Assembly: GCA_008933995.1 (NCBI GenBank)
Contig: WARS01000032.1
Location: forward strand, 5,813,133 to 5,877,132
Length of the DNA: 64,000 nucleotides
Origin: Datnioides undecimradiatus
Taxonomy: Eukaryota; Chordata; Actinopteri; Lobotiformes; Datnioididae
Reading direction: 5' to 3'
Shown here: one piece after another, positions 47,873 through 61,341 of the stretch
How the letters are laid out: every line of letters begins with the position of its first letter
Position numbering within the stretch: position 1 is the stretch's first letter
Translations under genes and position numbers: made by a program
Notes under the pieces: generated by a model
What the model was told of the DNA's origin: nothing
What the model saw: only the letters and a program-made list of their open reading frames with translations
Database searches by the model: none

Positions 47873-48360
47873 GTTTTCAGTCGATGATGTGACCAGTTTT
47901 GTTCTTGATTCACAATCACCACACGGGGTTTCTGTCATTGCTATCTCCATGAAGTGACTATAACTTGAAAAGTTTTCCTTTGAACCTGTGACCTAAATAA
48001 GAAGATTACTAGAGTTTGAATAAGAGACCTTTTACCTTTTCATGTCATCTATGATTATTAATATGATCTGTCAGTTTTCTTCCACAGTAGGCAGGATGAG
48101 AAATGTCAATAGAAAAGGTGACAGTGTGATAATAATCTCTTCCCATCATCACCTGTTGCAATATGAGGGATCAGGTTCACCAACAGTGTGACTATATGTG
48201 CGTGTGCAGGACACCTCTCATTACGTGCCCTACTTAAATTAAGGACTTGTGTTTCTCGGACTTCATTAAATGTTGATGTGGGTCATGAAGTTTGTGGCTC
48301 TGTTCACCTGTGCATCCCGTCCCTCCAAAGATATTAATGCAGGTCAAAGAGATTACCCCA

Positions 48361-48377
48361 TGTATGTGTGTGTGTGC

Positions 48378-48420
<43 letters not shown>
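48361..48420. repeat. (TG)n microsatellite
   Basis: A 60-bp TG tract with one CACG interruption; the last 34 bp are a perfect run. Confidence 0.95.
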
Positions 48421-48422
<2 letters not shown>

Positions 48423-48760
48423 TGAAAGTGCACCTGTGCTCATATCTGCTGTTGTTAATTGAATGTTAATGCAGGTTAAATAGTATTACTGCACGTTTTA
48501 ATAATGCAGCTCAATTAATGACCACACGCAGGTGCAGGAGCTCTGCTTTCTTCACTCCAGTTTCCCACTTCTCTTTTTCTTTTGTGTCTTCCACATCTGC
48601 TGTGTGTGTAACGTACACGTATGTCATTTAAATGTTATTTTGATGGCACTTTGGTTTGAGTCGATGTGTGAACCTAATGTAGTTTGAAATTTTAATATAG
48701 CTTCAAATGTGCTGTTAGTTATTTGAATGACTGTCCTGATGGCCTGTAGTGTGCATGCAA

Positions 48761-48925
48761 ATGTGTGTGTATGTGAGTGTGTGTGTGTGAGTGTGTATTA
48801 TCATTGAACGCCATCTGTAGAACAGACCTTTGGGGCAGGGGGGAACGCTATTCATTAACTTTAACTGCATGACTTCTAGGCAAGAGCACTGTCGAAGTGC
48901 GTGTGTGTGTGTGTGTGTGTGTGTG
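48761..48925. repeat. Two TG microsatellites
   Basis: Imperfect TG run at 48761-48797 and a perfect one at 48901-48925, both in the same orientation. Confidence 0.95.
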
Positions 48926-50438
48926 GCATGCTCTTTATACACATAAGGTCAATCAGTTTCCCTTGTACGCTTCACTTTTCCCCTCCCCCCCTCTCCTCTT
49001 CCTCTCTGTTGCTCTCCTTCACTCTTTCATCTGTGATTCTCAGTAGATGAACGACTTTCTGATCCGTAAGGACTCCGTTAATGAATGCTGTATTGCTATT
49101 GATTTCTCCTCTGATCCCTCAGTTTGTTCAGGCACAATACAAACCATGTTTTCCTGCGCCGTGGAGAGAGAGGGCTCAGCTGATAGCCGTGATAGAGTGC
49201 TGTGCCCCAGTCCTGCAAATTGGATTTTAATGATTCAAGTATCATTTCTTGAACACTGCTCTCTGCCCCTTGTGGAAATTAAAATGTGATGCCCTCTATG
49301 AAAAACTGAAAGAAAGGAGAAAAAATGTTGTGGTATTCAAGCAGAAGGGATGCTACAAAACCTGAAAGACCATTTTACAATATATTAAAACAAAACTCTT
49401 TTTGCAGAAATTAAATCTTTACTGTATGTATCCTTATAATGAACAAAACGTGAAATTTCAACAACACCCAATACCTTAGTGCCCTCTGGTGATTTTTTAG
49501 TTCAGACTGACAGTGTTTTTGTTGTTTGTGTAGGCAGGCACTAAAAATATCTCATAATATCACTTCTGTTCCAACTGACACACCAACAGCTGAATAACTG
49601 GGGGCTGCTATTAGCTGTAAGCTATTGACGTTTGCAGTTAGTCCACCTTGTGATTTGAACGGTCCCTATGTGACTCTCTGTGTTGATGCTGTGCTGGATT
49701 TGAATCACAGAGTGCTGAGGTTACAGGTACATGTGAATATTTACCATCACCAAAACTGGACCCACGACAGAAAGAAGGCTAACTTTAGCCTTTCCGTCAT
49801 GTGGAGCAAAGAGAGCATTGAGTGTGTGGGAACTTGGCACAGAGGATTTTGAGATTTTACAAAACAAAAACTGTCATCCATTGGGAAACAGTGCTCTGTC
49901 CCACTTTCTCAGGGGAAGCTAGTTAACTTAGCATTCCAGCACCCTATTTCTGAGTGAAATGCAAACTTCACATCACAATGGGTCCACGCTGTACAGGGAC
50001 GGATGTTTTCAACAGTTAATGGCACATAATCATGGCTCATTGACAAGTGAAAAAACCAATGCTCTAATCAACATTCATAATCTGTACAGGTCTTCAACGT
50101 ACTCCAGTCAGTAAAACACACCACGGATGCTTAAAATGCACCTAGATGGCACCACTGGCTCCTAGATAATCAGTCAGCAGCTGAGGGTAAATGGACACTT
50201 ATGAACAATCTCTGCAGTATCACTGGAATTTGTATTTTCTTACACAAAAGGTGAAGAGAATTTACATTTCAGTTCAACTTTAACAGATGTTTGAACGCAG
50301 CAATTGTCAGTGAGAGATTTCTGATTTTAATCTGATTGTGTGCATTGTACGTCCTCCTCGCTGCTGTGGGAATAATTTGTTTTGGGTGAATGTAGATGGA
50401 CAGATTTTCTGTAATGTCCTTCAGCACTGACCCCCTAT

Positions 50439-50441
<3 letters not shown>

Positions 50442-50474
<33 letters not shown>
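50442..50474. repeat. (AC)16 microsatellite
   Basis: Perfect AC run of 33 bp. Confidence 0.97.
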
Positions 50475-50475
<1 letters not shown>

Positions 50476-53400
50476 TTCGCTCTGAGGGAGCACAGATTCT
50501 GACATTATTTCTGCCTCACTGCTACACAAACAGGCTTGCAGAAGCCTGGGGACTGTTCACCATTGGTGTGTGTCTACACACACTCGTAGACACACACGCA
50601 TTCACCCAGGCACACGTGCATCACCCTCCCTGCAGGACCATAGGCATGTGGAAGTCACTTGGGGATGCCAGCATGTATGTGTCGCTTTGTCCTTTATATG
50701 TGTCACATATAACAAAGAGGCCAGTGGTTGAGCCACAGTGTAAATGTATACAGTATCTGTTAAGGTTGTCATAGAGCCAAAGGTTAGCTGCCTCCTTAAA
50801 ATGAATTTGCTTTTTGCTTGGCTTTGTCTTGTGTTTTCACAACACAGTTCTCTCAAATCATGTACCCCATTGCGTGCTGACCTCTGTGTTTTTCACCAGT
50901 TTTAAATTGGTCTGGGACTTGTTGCCCTTTAGCAAGGCAGTCCAGGGATTTTCTAGCATTTGAAAACAAATTAGAGTGAAGACAGGCTGTAACTTCCTAT
51001 TTGGCTTGAAATGTAAAACAAAAGACAAAGAGGAGGTCTGCGTTATTAATGTGCACACATAAAGAGAATGAGTTTGGATGCACACGCAGGAGTTTTTCAT
51101 CAGCTCATGTTCTTGCGTGACTGACTGTGTGGAGCTGAGCATCCCCTGACTCAGTGTGTTTCAGCAGCTTGTTAAAGTGACGGTTGTTTGTTTAGGAAGG
51201 ACAAAAGCCTGTGGCAATTTGCCTGACTTCCTCTTCTTCCTCTTCTTCTTCTTTGTCTTCTTGTCTCCATTGATTATCTGGTACTTTGTTGTCTGCAAAC
51301 TACAGTACTGGCCCCATTAAAAGACATTCTCACTTTCTCCAACAGCTGTTTTTGGAAAGAGAGTTTTTGAAGATAAGAAACACTTTGCACTTCAAACAAG
51401 ACATGTTAGTAAAGTTTCCCGGAGACTCTGTTACACCAGGGAAGAAGATCATTCGTGAAACCTTTTTCCTGTAAAAGTGAAACAAGCAACACACCATTTT
51501 TCTTCACACTCACCCATCAGGCTCTTCAAGTGTTCACAGCAGTTTTGTTTATTTTTGAGCTCCACGTCACAACATCTGTGATGGTGGTAATTCTAGACAA
51601 ATGACAAATGAGTCGGTTCTGATCCACTTCTGCAGTGAAGACACCGAGAGATGCTTTTGATTTATTTTCAGTCTTCAGCAATTTTTTTCCTTTTTGGCAA
51701 AACATGTCACACAAGCTCTGACAAACACACTGTATATGTTAAAGCACACTAATTACACACTTGTAAGGCCAATTAACTCTACAAAACACACAATCAGTGG
51801 GCTTAAAGGAAGGTGCAAGCCTAGCAGTATTGAGGCTACAAACGACCCACAATGCAACACTGTCTGCATGAGCTAGTGTTATTTTCAAAAAGAAGTGCAT
51901 AAACATCTTGTCCCAGAATACAGAACAAACCCCAAACGTGATATAAAATACTGTTTTACATCTGGGCTAATACAGTATTCATCAACTTTAGCATTTGATT
52001 TACTCTTTCTGGTTTCCCTTGCAGCCGGTCAGCTTCACTCGCTGCTGATCCTGGGTTAATATACTGTGTCAGCTGTTCTTTCATGCGTGTGGATTTTTAC
52101 TGAGTAGCTACTTTAATGTATTTATTTCCAAACCCTTCACATCCTTTTCCATTTGATAGTCTTTATTCGTCGATCCCCTGTTTCCCTCCTTCTGCTCCTT
52201 CCTGTTTCATCCTTGTTTCACACTTTATGGCGCCTGACCTGAGCCCCCCGGCCGCCCTCCTACCTCCTCCCTCTTCTTCTGTCTACTCCTCCCTCCTTTT
52301 AAACATCGAGTCATGAATTTATTATGCGAATCAAAATAGAGCAATGACTCTTTGTCCCCGTCCCGGCATGTCATTGGTCTAGAATGAATAATTCAGCCAC
52401 AGTGGTTGAAGTTAGGATCAGGGAGAAAAAGGGAATTATTTTGGAGCCGCACTATTCAGGCTATTTTCGAACGGCGAGCTGTCAGCGCCTTTCCTGCAGC
52501 GCTCACTCTTTCTTCTTGCTCCCTCTCCTTCCTCCCACCAGTTCACTTGCTATCACATGAAGATAGAACAGATTCTTCTCTGTCTTCTCTGTCCTTGGGA
52601 AGGACTGCATACTAAGCAGATAGAGGATGGGATTGGCGTTGGATGAAGTCTTTGTGTGCTTGTTCCTTTGCATCACACTCCTTTCGTCTTTTCTCAGCAT
52701 GTTTGTTGATACTGTAGGTTCGTGCTTCTTTCAATCCTGAAGGATGTTTGTCAGTGTGTAAGCGGTGATTATGGATGCTCTTTTGCAGATTTCTGCTGAA
52801 TAGCTTTGATGGCACAACATGCAACAGACAGTTTATTTCACCAGCTTTCCCCCTCAAAGACAGCCATTGATCTCATTACGGAGCGCCTGCCGTCTCACTC
52901 TCTTTGACTCACGTTGGATGTTTGCCGTTTTAGATGTGGAATGACAGTTATTGAACGCCTTAAAACGAATTCCACAAGCTCGCAGTTTTCATTTTACAAC
53001 ACTTTACACGGAGGAAATCACAGTTGAGAGGCTAAATTACTTATCGCTTCACATCACACTGCCTGTTTGAGATGCAAAAGGGTGCAATGACCGACCAGTG
53101 AAGGATCTGATAACCCTGTGAGGGTGCGACAGATGCCACCGAGCGGTCAACCACCTACACGTCCATACATGATCCTCACATGGACAAAAACACGGACACA
53201 CAAGCTCTGTGCACACATAAGGGCAATCATGCGCTTGGAAACACACACATAGATGCAGATGCACACTTGGATGATTATTCCCGGCCTCCTGGGGCATCAT
53301 TGAAACTTTTCAGCCGTGACCTCGCTAAGAGGGAGAGAGGGAGCGAGATGCACATTAGAGGGGGTGAAAAAATGAGAGATGGAGAGAGTCCTTGAATTTT

Positions 53401-55067
53401 AACCGGATGCTCCCTGGGGAGAACTCCCATCATCTCTGTGTGTCTTCAATGCCAGAGTCCCACAGCTTCCTTTAGGAGCTCAAGGACCCTGACTGCTTTA
53501 ATATTCTCTCAGGGAAGCTCGACTGCCATCAGTCACTTTATAGATGCTTTTTGGGAGAAAAATCATTTGATGAATCAGTGGCAAAGGGTTTCTCTTATCT
53601 GGCTTTAGCACTGGATAATGACATTCCTCTAGTGGTAGCTAATTCTTCCAGAGCAGGGGATGTACCAGAGGATAAATGTCACTATCAGTTATCAGTAATG
53701 TGATCAGGGTTCTAACCACATCATCCCTATGGCTGAGCGTGTTTTAAAGGGAAGTTTCAGCAAAATGGGTGTTCAGCCCCCCCCTTCTGTAAGTTATGAT
53801 AACATTGCTCTCACCTGAGTAATTGCTGGGATCTGAGAACATCAACAGTTTTGAGGCTGTACTAGCTATTTATATGTCACAACACAGCCTCTGTTTGCAG
53901 TTTGTTTAATTTTATTTGGAGGACAGAAAAAATCATTTTCTTTCCTGTTTTGCAGGACAGAAACATTCTTGCCTTTCAGACTGAAAGTTCGTCCTTGACA
54001 TTGAAAATCTCGCCTGTTGACAAAGCCTTTTCATTTGTAGCTGCTCTGAATCTTTTGATGGTCTCTCTTGGTCTATCAGTTCATTGTTGACCTTTGAAAA
54101 CACTTTGTCCCTTTCGACCTTATACACAGGTCAAGAATGAACATTCAGTCTCAATCCCTCCATCAGGGATGAGAAGGTGCTCTGAAATTTGATTGTCTAC
54201 AACTATAATCATAACTGGACAACTTCATCTGCTGAGGAAGATCATGTGGTACACTTGAAAGCCCCAGAAAGCTACTGATGGACATGGATGCATATGGTGA
54301 GATTGATTTGTCAGTGTCTGCATGTTTGGTTTTTTCTTTGGTGTCTTGATGCTTGGCAATGACACCAGGTGACTGCTAAGGTTGGGTAATGATTTTGTCA
54401 ATAGCTTTGGTCTTCTCTTCTAAATAATTTGGGCTAACCTGGTAGGAAGCCTAGGCAATCAAGATAATTAGTGAATATTAATATCACTGTATGAATGTAA
54501 TCAGTTCTTGTCTTGAGCTTGAGTTTCACGTCCCAGCAATAGATTCACAACAAGAGAAATTATGAGGACTTGTATGAACTTCAAACAGAAAATCGTCTTT
54601 CAGAAAGCAAATTATACTTAAATAAACACAAACCTCCAATCTGGTGCAAACATGTATTGTAATGTACCTGCCATGTGAAATAATCATAATTTTAGGTACA
54701 GAATTGTATGTATGCACATATATGGATGACATTTCAGGTTTCTTGGACCGTCACCCTGCCCACAGAGAAATCCAGATCAGGTTCAGTATCAAGGTGCAGA
54801 CACGGACCGGTTAATAGAAGCTGTCAGCTGTCAGTCAACAAACCAACCCTAAACTCTCCCCAAACATGGCAACGTGTTCATCGCACCAAAGCTCTTTGGT
54901 CTCCTCTCCTCCTCTGGCTGACCGCCCCTTTAATCTCCTCCTCTTATCTATTTTTCTATCCTGTGTGTTTTTTTCATCATTTTACCTTCTTCCCACTCCT
55001 CCAAACATCTCTTATTTGTTCAACCGCTTTTATGACCTTTCCAGAAACTTCCTGCCCTGTGATCCCT

Positions 55068-55115
55068 CTCCTCCTCCTCCTCCTCCTCCTCTTCTTCCTC
55101 CTCCTCCTCCTCCTC
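55068..55115. repeat. (CTC)n microsatellite
   Basis: CTC/CTT trinucleotide run. It yields poly-Pro, poly-Leu and poly-Arg artefact frames in the region 54708-55294. Confidence 0.95.
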
Positions 55116-55187
55116 ACAATGATGTGTTTCTTATCACCACCTTGCTCTGCAGTGTTCACAAAGCTTCTCAACCATCTTCGTGTATAC

Positions 55188-55324
55188 ATATGTGTGTATC
55201 TGTGTGTATGTGTGTGTGTGAGTGTGTGTGTATAAGGGGGGTTTGTATATCCTCCTCTGGGATCTCTGGTGAGAAGAGGATCCAGGAAGTGTGATGATCA
55301 CCTAACGTCCTGTGAAGCACCGTC

Positions 55325-55382
<58 letters not shown>
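55188..55382. repeat. Inverted pair of TG and AC microsatellites
   Basis: An imperfect TG tract (55188-55232) faces a perfect 53-bp AC tract (55330-55382) across 97 bp. The AC run is the longest perfect dinucleotide run in the window. Confidence 0.95.
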
Positions 55383-55385
<3 letters not shown>

Positions 55386-58300
55386 GCTCTGTTGGTGTTG
55401 TACAACCACAAGCTGAATGGTTTTATCAGTGCTCAGGGATTGTCGTCTTTGTTTCCACAGTACAAAGGATCCGGTTCTCTCCTCCACATCCCCTGCCTTC
55501 TTTTATTTCACATCTCCATCCTTGTCAGCCTCCATTTTTCTCCCCTCCTCACGTCACACATTACGTTTTTCCCCCACCTTCACCTCTATTTCTCTCTCTG
55601 TGTGTATGCGTGTCCCCCCTTCTTTCTGCCCCTTCATCCCCGCATCTAAAACGTTAGCGACGGCTCCCATTGGTTGTGCTGGCAGAATCAGTGAAACAGG
55701 CAGCCAATAAGCATTCGGGCTAACAGGGTCACTATTATCCATGAAGCAGTGCAATTACTCTGCCGTCTCCATCCCTGCCATGTATGCATTTGCAATGCTT
55801 CCCCCATCCTTGTACCTATACTGCACATTTCCACTGTACATGAACATCCTTCTTGGGCGTATGGTTTATTTACAACAGGTTGAATAAGAGCAAAAGGCAA
55901 TTTCATGTGCTGGTGGGTAATTTTATATCAAGTCAGTGCTTTTTCCATATTTCTTTTGTGCGTTTCATTTTTTCACAAAATACAATTTTAAAAATGGACT
56001 GGGGAAGTGCATTAGTGTCTGTGATTTAACACACATTTGCAATCAGTTTATGCATTCAGGTCGGATCCATGTAAATATTCATGCTATTCTGCCTTGCTGC
56101 TCTTCAAAGACCAGGAAAGGAAAGCTGTCACTCTCATCCCCTCCCCCTTCTTTCTCCCTCCAACTCATTCCTTTTCTTGCTGTTTACTTGCCACACAGAC
56201 AGTTATATATTTGTACCAGTCAGTCAGTTTCGCTGCGTTGGGCTGTGCAAATTACACAAGTTTTCCTCTTTTCTTCCATGGACAGATGTGGCCTTTTCAC
56301 TCAGTAAGATAGGACTGATCCCTTTGTGTTATAAAATTCAGCCTTCTTCTTGCCGTGTGTTAGTCGAACAACATCAGGATTCCTCGGCCTCTCTGTGGCA
56401 TCTGACTGGGCGTCAGGCCTAATTTGCATCATTAGATTCTCTCAACTGTGCAATGGCTTTGACCTTCCTCCATCATTAGTGACAGACTGAGACAGAGTGT
56501 CCCTCTTACTTGCCCCCTCCCTTCCCTTGCTCTCCGTCGTCTTTCATCCATTATGCTCACTTCTTTCCTGTCCTTCATGTCCATCATCTCTTCCCTTGGT
56601 ACCCAAATCCATCCATCGCTCACATTGTGGTCATATTATGCAGCTCTGCACTTATCTATCTCAATCTTCGGCCTTCAATTTCTTTTCATCACACTTCCTC
56701 CTGCGGCTGTCTGATTTGCGGTGGTATATCGAGGAGGCGTTGGCTGTCTTAGTTTTAAATTCCCTGTCTGGCTTTCACCTATCTAACGAGCTGGAGAATT
56801 GAATTAAATTCTATTCTTCTTGATACCAAAGGGATATAAAAAATATATACTCCCATGCCTAATACACACTCGCAAACATGCACAGACACACATGCACATG
56901 CTAAGCTGTGCAGGGTGAAAACAGGGCTGTTGCCTTTCAGGTGAGACGTCTCCAGGGAAATGTTTTCCTTCACGGCAATCGCCCAGCTATCATCACGATC
57001 TGCGTTGGCACCAAGAAGGAACGTGATTTCACTTCCCAATGACCACCCCTTGGGATTATCCCACCATTCTGTTATCTGGAAACTCATTAGCCTTTAGAAA
57101 GGAAATGACACCAGAAATGAACTCCCTTCATATCCTGTCTAGAGCCCCATAATCAGAACTGTGATGATGGTCTCCTGTTTGCATAAACAAGGGATTTGTT
57201 TTCTTTGGCAACATGTGAGACACCAGTTATTAGCATGACCCAAACAATGCCACACAGACAAGTAAAAGTAAGACAAATGAATATTTCATAAAACCAAGGA
57301 AATAATGTCAAATACAGCTCATTGTGGTGACCAAGCTATTTGGGAGCATGTGTGTGATAATTAACGAGTCATTTCAGTCCATGCCAGTAATAAGGCCACA
57401 GATCCCCAAAGGGCGAGACTAATTCAAGGCTGTTCAGTCACTTGTCATACTGCATGTCGCTCAAAATGATTGGTGTCTTCATGTGTGAATTTTTTTTTTT
57501 TCTTAGAGACAGGTCAGGTTTGATTAAATGATTTTTATCTCTTGCTATTCTTAACTCTCCTTCTCCAACTTGCTAATAGTGCAATAATCTCTGCACTTGC
57601 TAGTTAATTACACCCTAGGATAAACAATTGCCACACTAAATGCTTTTCCTCAATACGCTAATAAAAAGCCATGTAAACACAGGCTTATTCGCGTGCGCGC
57701 ACAAGCACGATTTGTGCAGCTTTGTGTGGCTTCAGTAGTGCACATAGCAGACTTAATGACTTGTAAGTCTCCTATCTGCCTACCAGCTGGCGTGTGCCCA
57801 AACCTCTGATCTGCAGAGCAAGCTCCGCATCATTCCTGAAAAAACACTGGTGCACATACAGCACTGTATCACACATGCCATTTCAATAAATCACAGTAAC
57901 TGTACTCAGATCTGAACCTGGAGGAACAAGGTGGTTTTGTACATGTTTCAGCGGACGTGGGCTTTGTAGCGGCTCCAAGTTGCTCGCTAATGAGGCAAAG
58001 TCTGGATAACATTACTGGATAACAGGCCCAGACTTGCAGTGACACTGCCGTAACTGCTGAATGCAGATGAATACGGTTCAAATGTGTAAGCAGGAAGAAT
58101 CTCTTCATAGGGGACCCATTATTGCAACAGTTAGAGACATATTTCCATCGTCTTTCAAAGTTTTTCTGATTCACTCTTCAGGACTTGCCCTAAGCCTGTC
58201 TAAAAGGTCTGTGTGCTGTAGTATGTACACTTTGAGTGTGTGTATATGAGTCAGAACTGCCTGTGACATAAATAAATATGTGTATGGAGTTTGAACAGAC

Positions 58301-58658
58301 CTAAGTTTAGTGAAAATGTGTGGGTGACTTTTACTGGGATATAAACCAGCCTGTTCCCCTTTTAGCCCTGACATTTCACTAATGTCTGCTGACTAAGCCA
58401 AAATGACCACTGCAGTGGAGATTTATGATCATGCAGTAGCCCTTGAACCCCCAAATCACATGACCTGATTAGGAGTTGGAGGAGAAAGTGTGATGTCACA
58501 TGGTCAAAATAGTGCGTGTGGCTTTACTACAGCTCAGTCTGAGATGGGCGACTTAACACCTGAGCAGAGACCATATGGTTGCAGGCAAGGTTACCTATCT
58601 AATAAGCTGGATTCCCAGGCTGCCCTCTGTTGTTTGTTTACTACACTATATGTATTTG

Positions 58659-58660
<2 letters not shown>

Positions 58661-58690
<30 letters not shown>
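58661..58690. repeat. (TG)n microsatellite
   Basis: Perfect TG run of about 30 bp. Confidence 0.95.
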
Positions 58691-58692
<2 letters not shown>

Positions 58693-59234
58693 CTTCTCAC
58701 TTCCATGTGTCTGTGCTCTCTGCGTGTGTAGCCATGTGCTCAGGCTTGAGCCAGAGAAAAGCAGGTCAAAACACTGCAGGGTGTGAGAATCATCAGAATA
58801 TCTACCGCTAATTAAATGTGCCAGACCTTCGAGTAAAACAAAAGGATCCATGTTCACTAAATGTAAGTGCTGACTGAAATGGTCCTTGTTTTCAAAATAT
58901 TACATTTCTGATGAGTTTAGGTAGCCATTATATTATATACTATTAACCCCTTCAGACCCACTGTATTCTGTAAAGGGACATCAAACATTAAGCGGTCTGT
59001 ATACATGAGACATGGCAACTTCTCAAAATGATCTTGATAGGCAACTGATGCCTAAGGTGTGTGAACAGGACATTAATGCTGAGGCTCCTTGCCCTAAACA
59101 ACTCTGCAGAGACGCTGGCTCCAAATGATGTCATGACCAATGCAAGACGCCAAGCTCTGGTTTCATTTTTGTGACACCACTTTCGTTTTATTGCATGTGG
59201 CTGGATTACCTGGACAGCTATCAGTTGCACATAG

Positions 59235-59295
59235 TGATAATTAGCAATGTAACATGCTAACATGCTAAACTAAAGTGGTGAATAAATCAAATAGT

Positions 59296-59332
<37 letters not shown>
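59235..59332. repeat. Repeat fragment abutting an (AC)n microsatellite
   Basis: About 59235-59295 is the tail of the TTAGC-type repeat (ATAATTAGCAATGTAACATG, then CTAACATGCTAAACTAAAGTGG, shown as landmarks). It is followed within a few bases by a 35-bp AC run (59298-59332). Confidence 0.6.
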
Positions 59333-59335
<3 letters not shown>

Positions 59336-60105
59336 GCGGTCATTGTGCAGTGTACAAAGCCAATGAAATGCAGTTAGCATCTAACCAGAAGTACAAAAGA
59401 ATAGTATTATGTACAAAGGGTGTAAGTATATAATATATAATATAAAGTTGTTATGTTTCATGTCAATCTTTTTCTTAATTTGTGTCAGTGTATTTTTGTT
59501 CCATAAGGATCAGTAACCCAAGATTGTCTCAGATGGGAAACACGAGACTCAACATAGTTAGAGATGAATTCTTGATTATCTACTTTTGAAGAGAACAAAC
59601 AGCGTTTGACGTGACTCATTGGATGCTGCATTGTTTTGTTTTTCCCTTTAATCCCACCATCCCTCTGTGTATATTCATTATGACTGTCAAACACAGGACT
59701 CTCTTCAGATGTCAGATTACAGCCGGAGAGGAAAAGAGGAAACAAAGATAGAGGGAGAAAGAGAGATGGGAAGAGAGCAGACACAGGTTTACACACACAA
59801 AAGGGATTTCACATAAAGGCTGAAGTACCAATGCTGTGAAAGCTAGGACACACAAAGTTGATCTAGTGTTTACAGTGATCTTCTGATTGGGAATAATTTT
59901 CTACCAAATTTTAGTTTTGACATTTGTCAGTTATATCTGTAGTCCATAAGGGGACAGGGTAGACGGTCCGTTGTTTCCACAGGTGGATCGGTTAGTTAAA
60001 CACTGACTTTCCCTTTTTGGTCTTGTTTGCAGTGAGCACAGAGAAAATAATTACAGCAGAAAAAACCCCAATGTACAGATACATCACTTCAGAGGACTGG
60101 AACAT

Positions 60106-60106
<1 letters not shown>

Positions 60107-60155
<49 letters not shown>

Positions 60156-60175
60156 ACATACACACACACACACAC
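60107..60175. repeat. Compound (CA)n microsatellite
   Basis: A CA tract of nearly 70 bp with AAAC and ATAC interruptions. Confidence 0.95.
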
Positions 60176-60794
60176 TCTTCATTGATGTTTGTCATAGATT
60201 TGATGTTCTGGACTGCACAGCACTGTTGCTCATTATAACAGAGAGGAAAATAACAAAGCCAGTACTGAGTGGGAGCAAAATCAAGCATGGAGCAAACTAA
60301 CACAAGACATCAAAGAGGAGAAGTAAAAATATGGTATCTTTCTCAGTATGCATGTTCTCAATGACACATTTGATGCAACATCTTATCCGCTGAAGTACGA
60401 TGGGAGAACAGCTTGATGGTGTGTGTGCATCAGATTCTGACTTGGTTGAAGGCAAACAGAGAAAGTCAACAGCAAGGAGATATTTAAAACTGAACTCCTG
60501 TGTCTCATAATTGAGTCAAATTGTTGTTTTCAAGTTTGTTCTCTCCAAGTAGCACGTATCAACTTTGTATTTGTGGGTTTCTTAGCACATTCTTAGCCCA
60601 TAAATTTGAAGTGTCACTTACTTGACACTGCATTCAGTCAGGTTAAGGTGAGAAAAGAGCATAAACAATGCACACCACATTCCAGACAGGCTGCTAAAAC
60701 AGTGTTCCTGTTAATATTCATGGTATGATGCCTTATGAATAAACCAAATATTAATAGATAGATAGAAAACCTGAAATGAACTTAATTAAGTTAA

Positions 60795-60860
60795 TTATTT
60801 ATGTTTCATTCATCCATACATTCATTTTACAGCACTTGTCCTTGTCAAGGTCACATTAAA
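60795..60860 (+). repeat. Fragment of a common teleost LINE-like repeat
   Basis: CATTCATCCATACATTCATT followed by GCACTTGTCCTTGTCAAGGTCAC resembles the start of the family (ATCCATCCATTTTCTACCGC … GTCAAGGTCGC) whose later part is seen at 31855-31985. Confidence 0.4.
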
Positions 60861-61315
60861 TGAATTAATTATATAATCAAAAAGAATTGTTATATATTGT
60901 TTGTGTGTACTAAATTTTAGTGTAATGAATAAGACATAATGTCTTCACTGGTTCTCCATTAAGCTCTCATATACTGGTATTAAATCGCACTCTGTGTTGT
61001 ATTAAACATAGACTCTGGACCCTGCACATACCCTGAACAGACCTGTCAGCCTCTTTCATAATGTCCTCTGCATTCAAGTGTAAGACAGGATTAATATATT
61101 CTACATAGTTTGGTGAATATTTATTGATTTGTTGCCCCAATGTTTTATGGATTACCTGCTTGTGACTAATCACTTTAAGTAACCTCTGCTGCACCGAGTG
61201 AAACCGATACAGACCAAAGCTATCAGTGTCATGGGATTTTGCCAGTCAGACTCCCTGCTGTGCCCGCCACCCCTCACTGAGGTCTCAGTGTCAGTGAAGT
61301 TCAAAGTGAAAATGT

Positions 61316-61341
61316 GACACACACACACACACACACACACA
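61316..61341. repeat. (AC)n microsatellite
   Basis: Perfect AC run of 26 bp. Confidence 0.95.

Noticed and set aside
49044-49065. Possible 22-nt plus-strand micro-exon with a strong polypyrimidine tract and donor
   Set aside because: It begins with TAG in the frame of the other exon-like segments and is too short to support alone.
54708-55294. Frames of 175 and 142 codons
   Set aside because: They depend on the CTC trinucleotide run and TG microsatellite; composition is low-complexity Leu, Pro, Ser and Cys.
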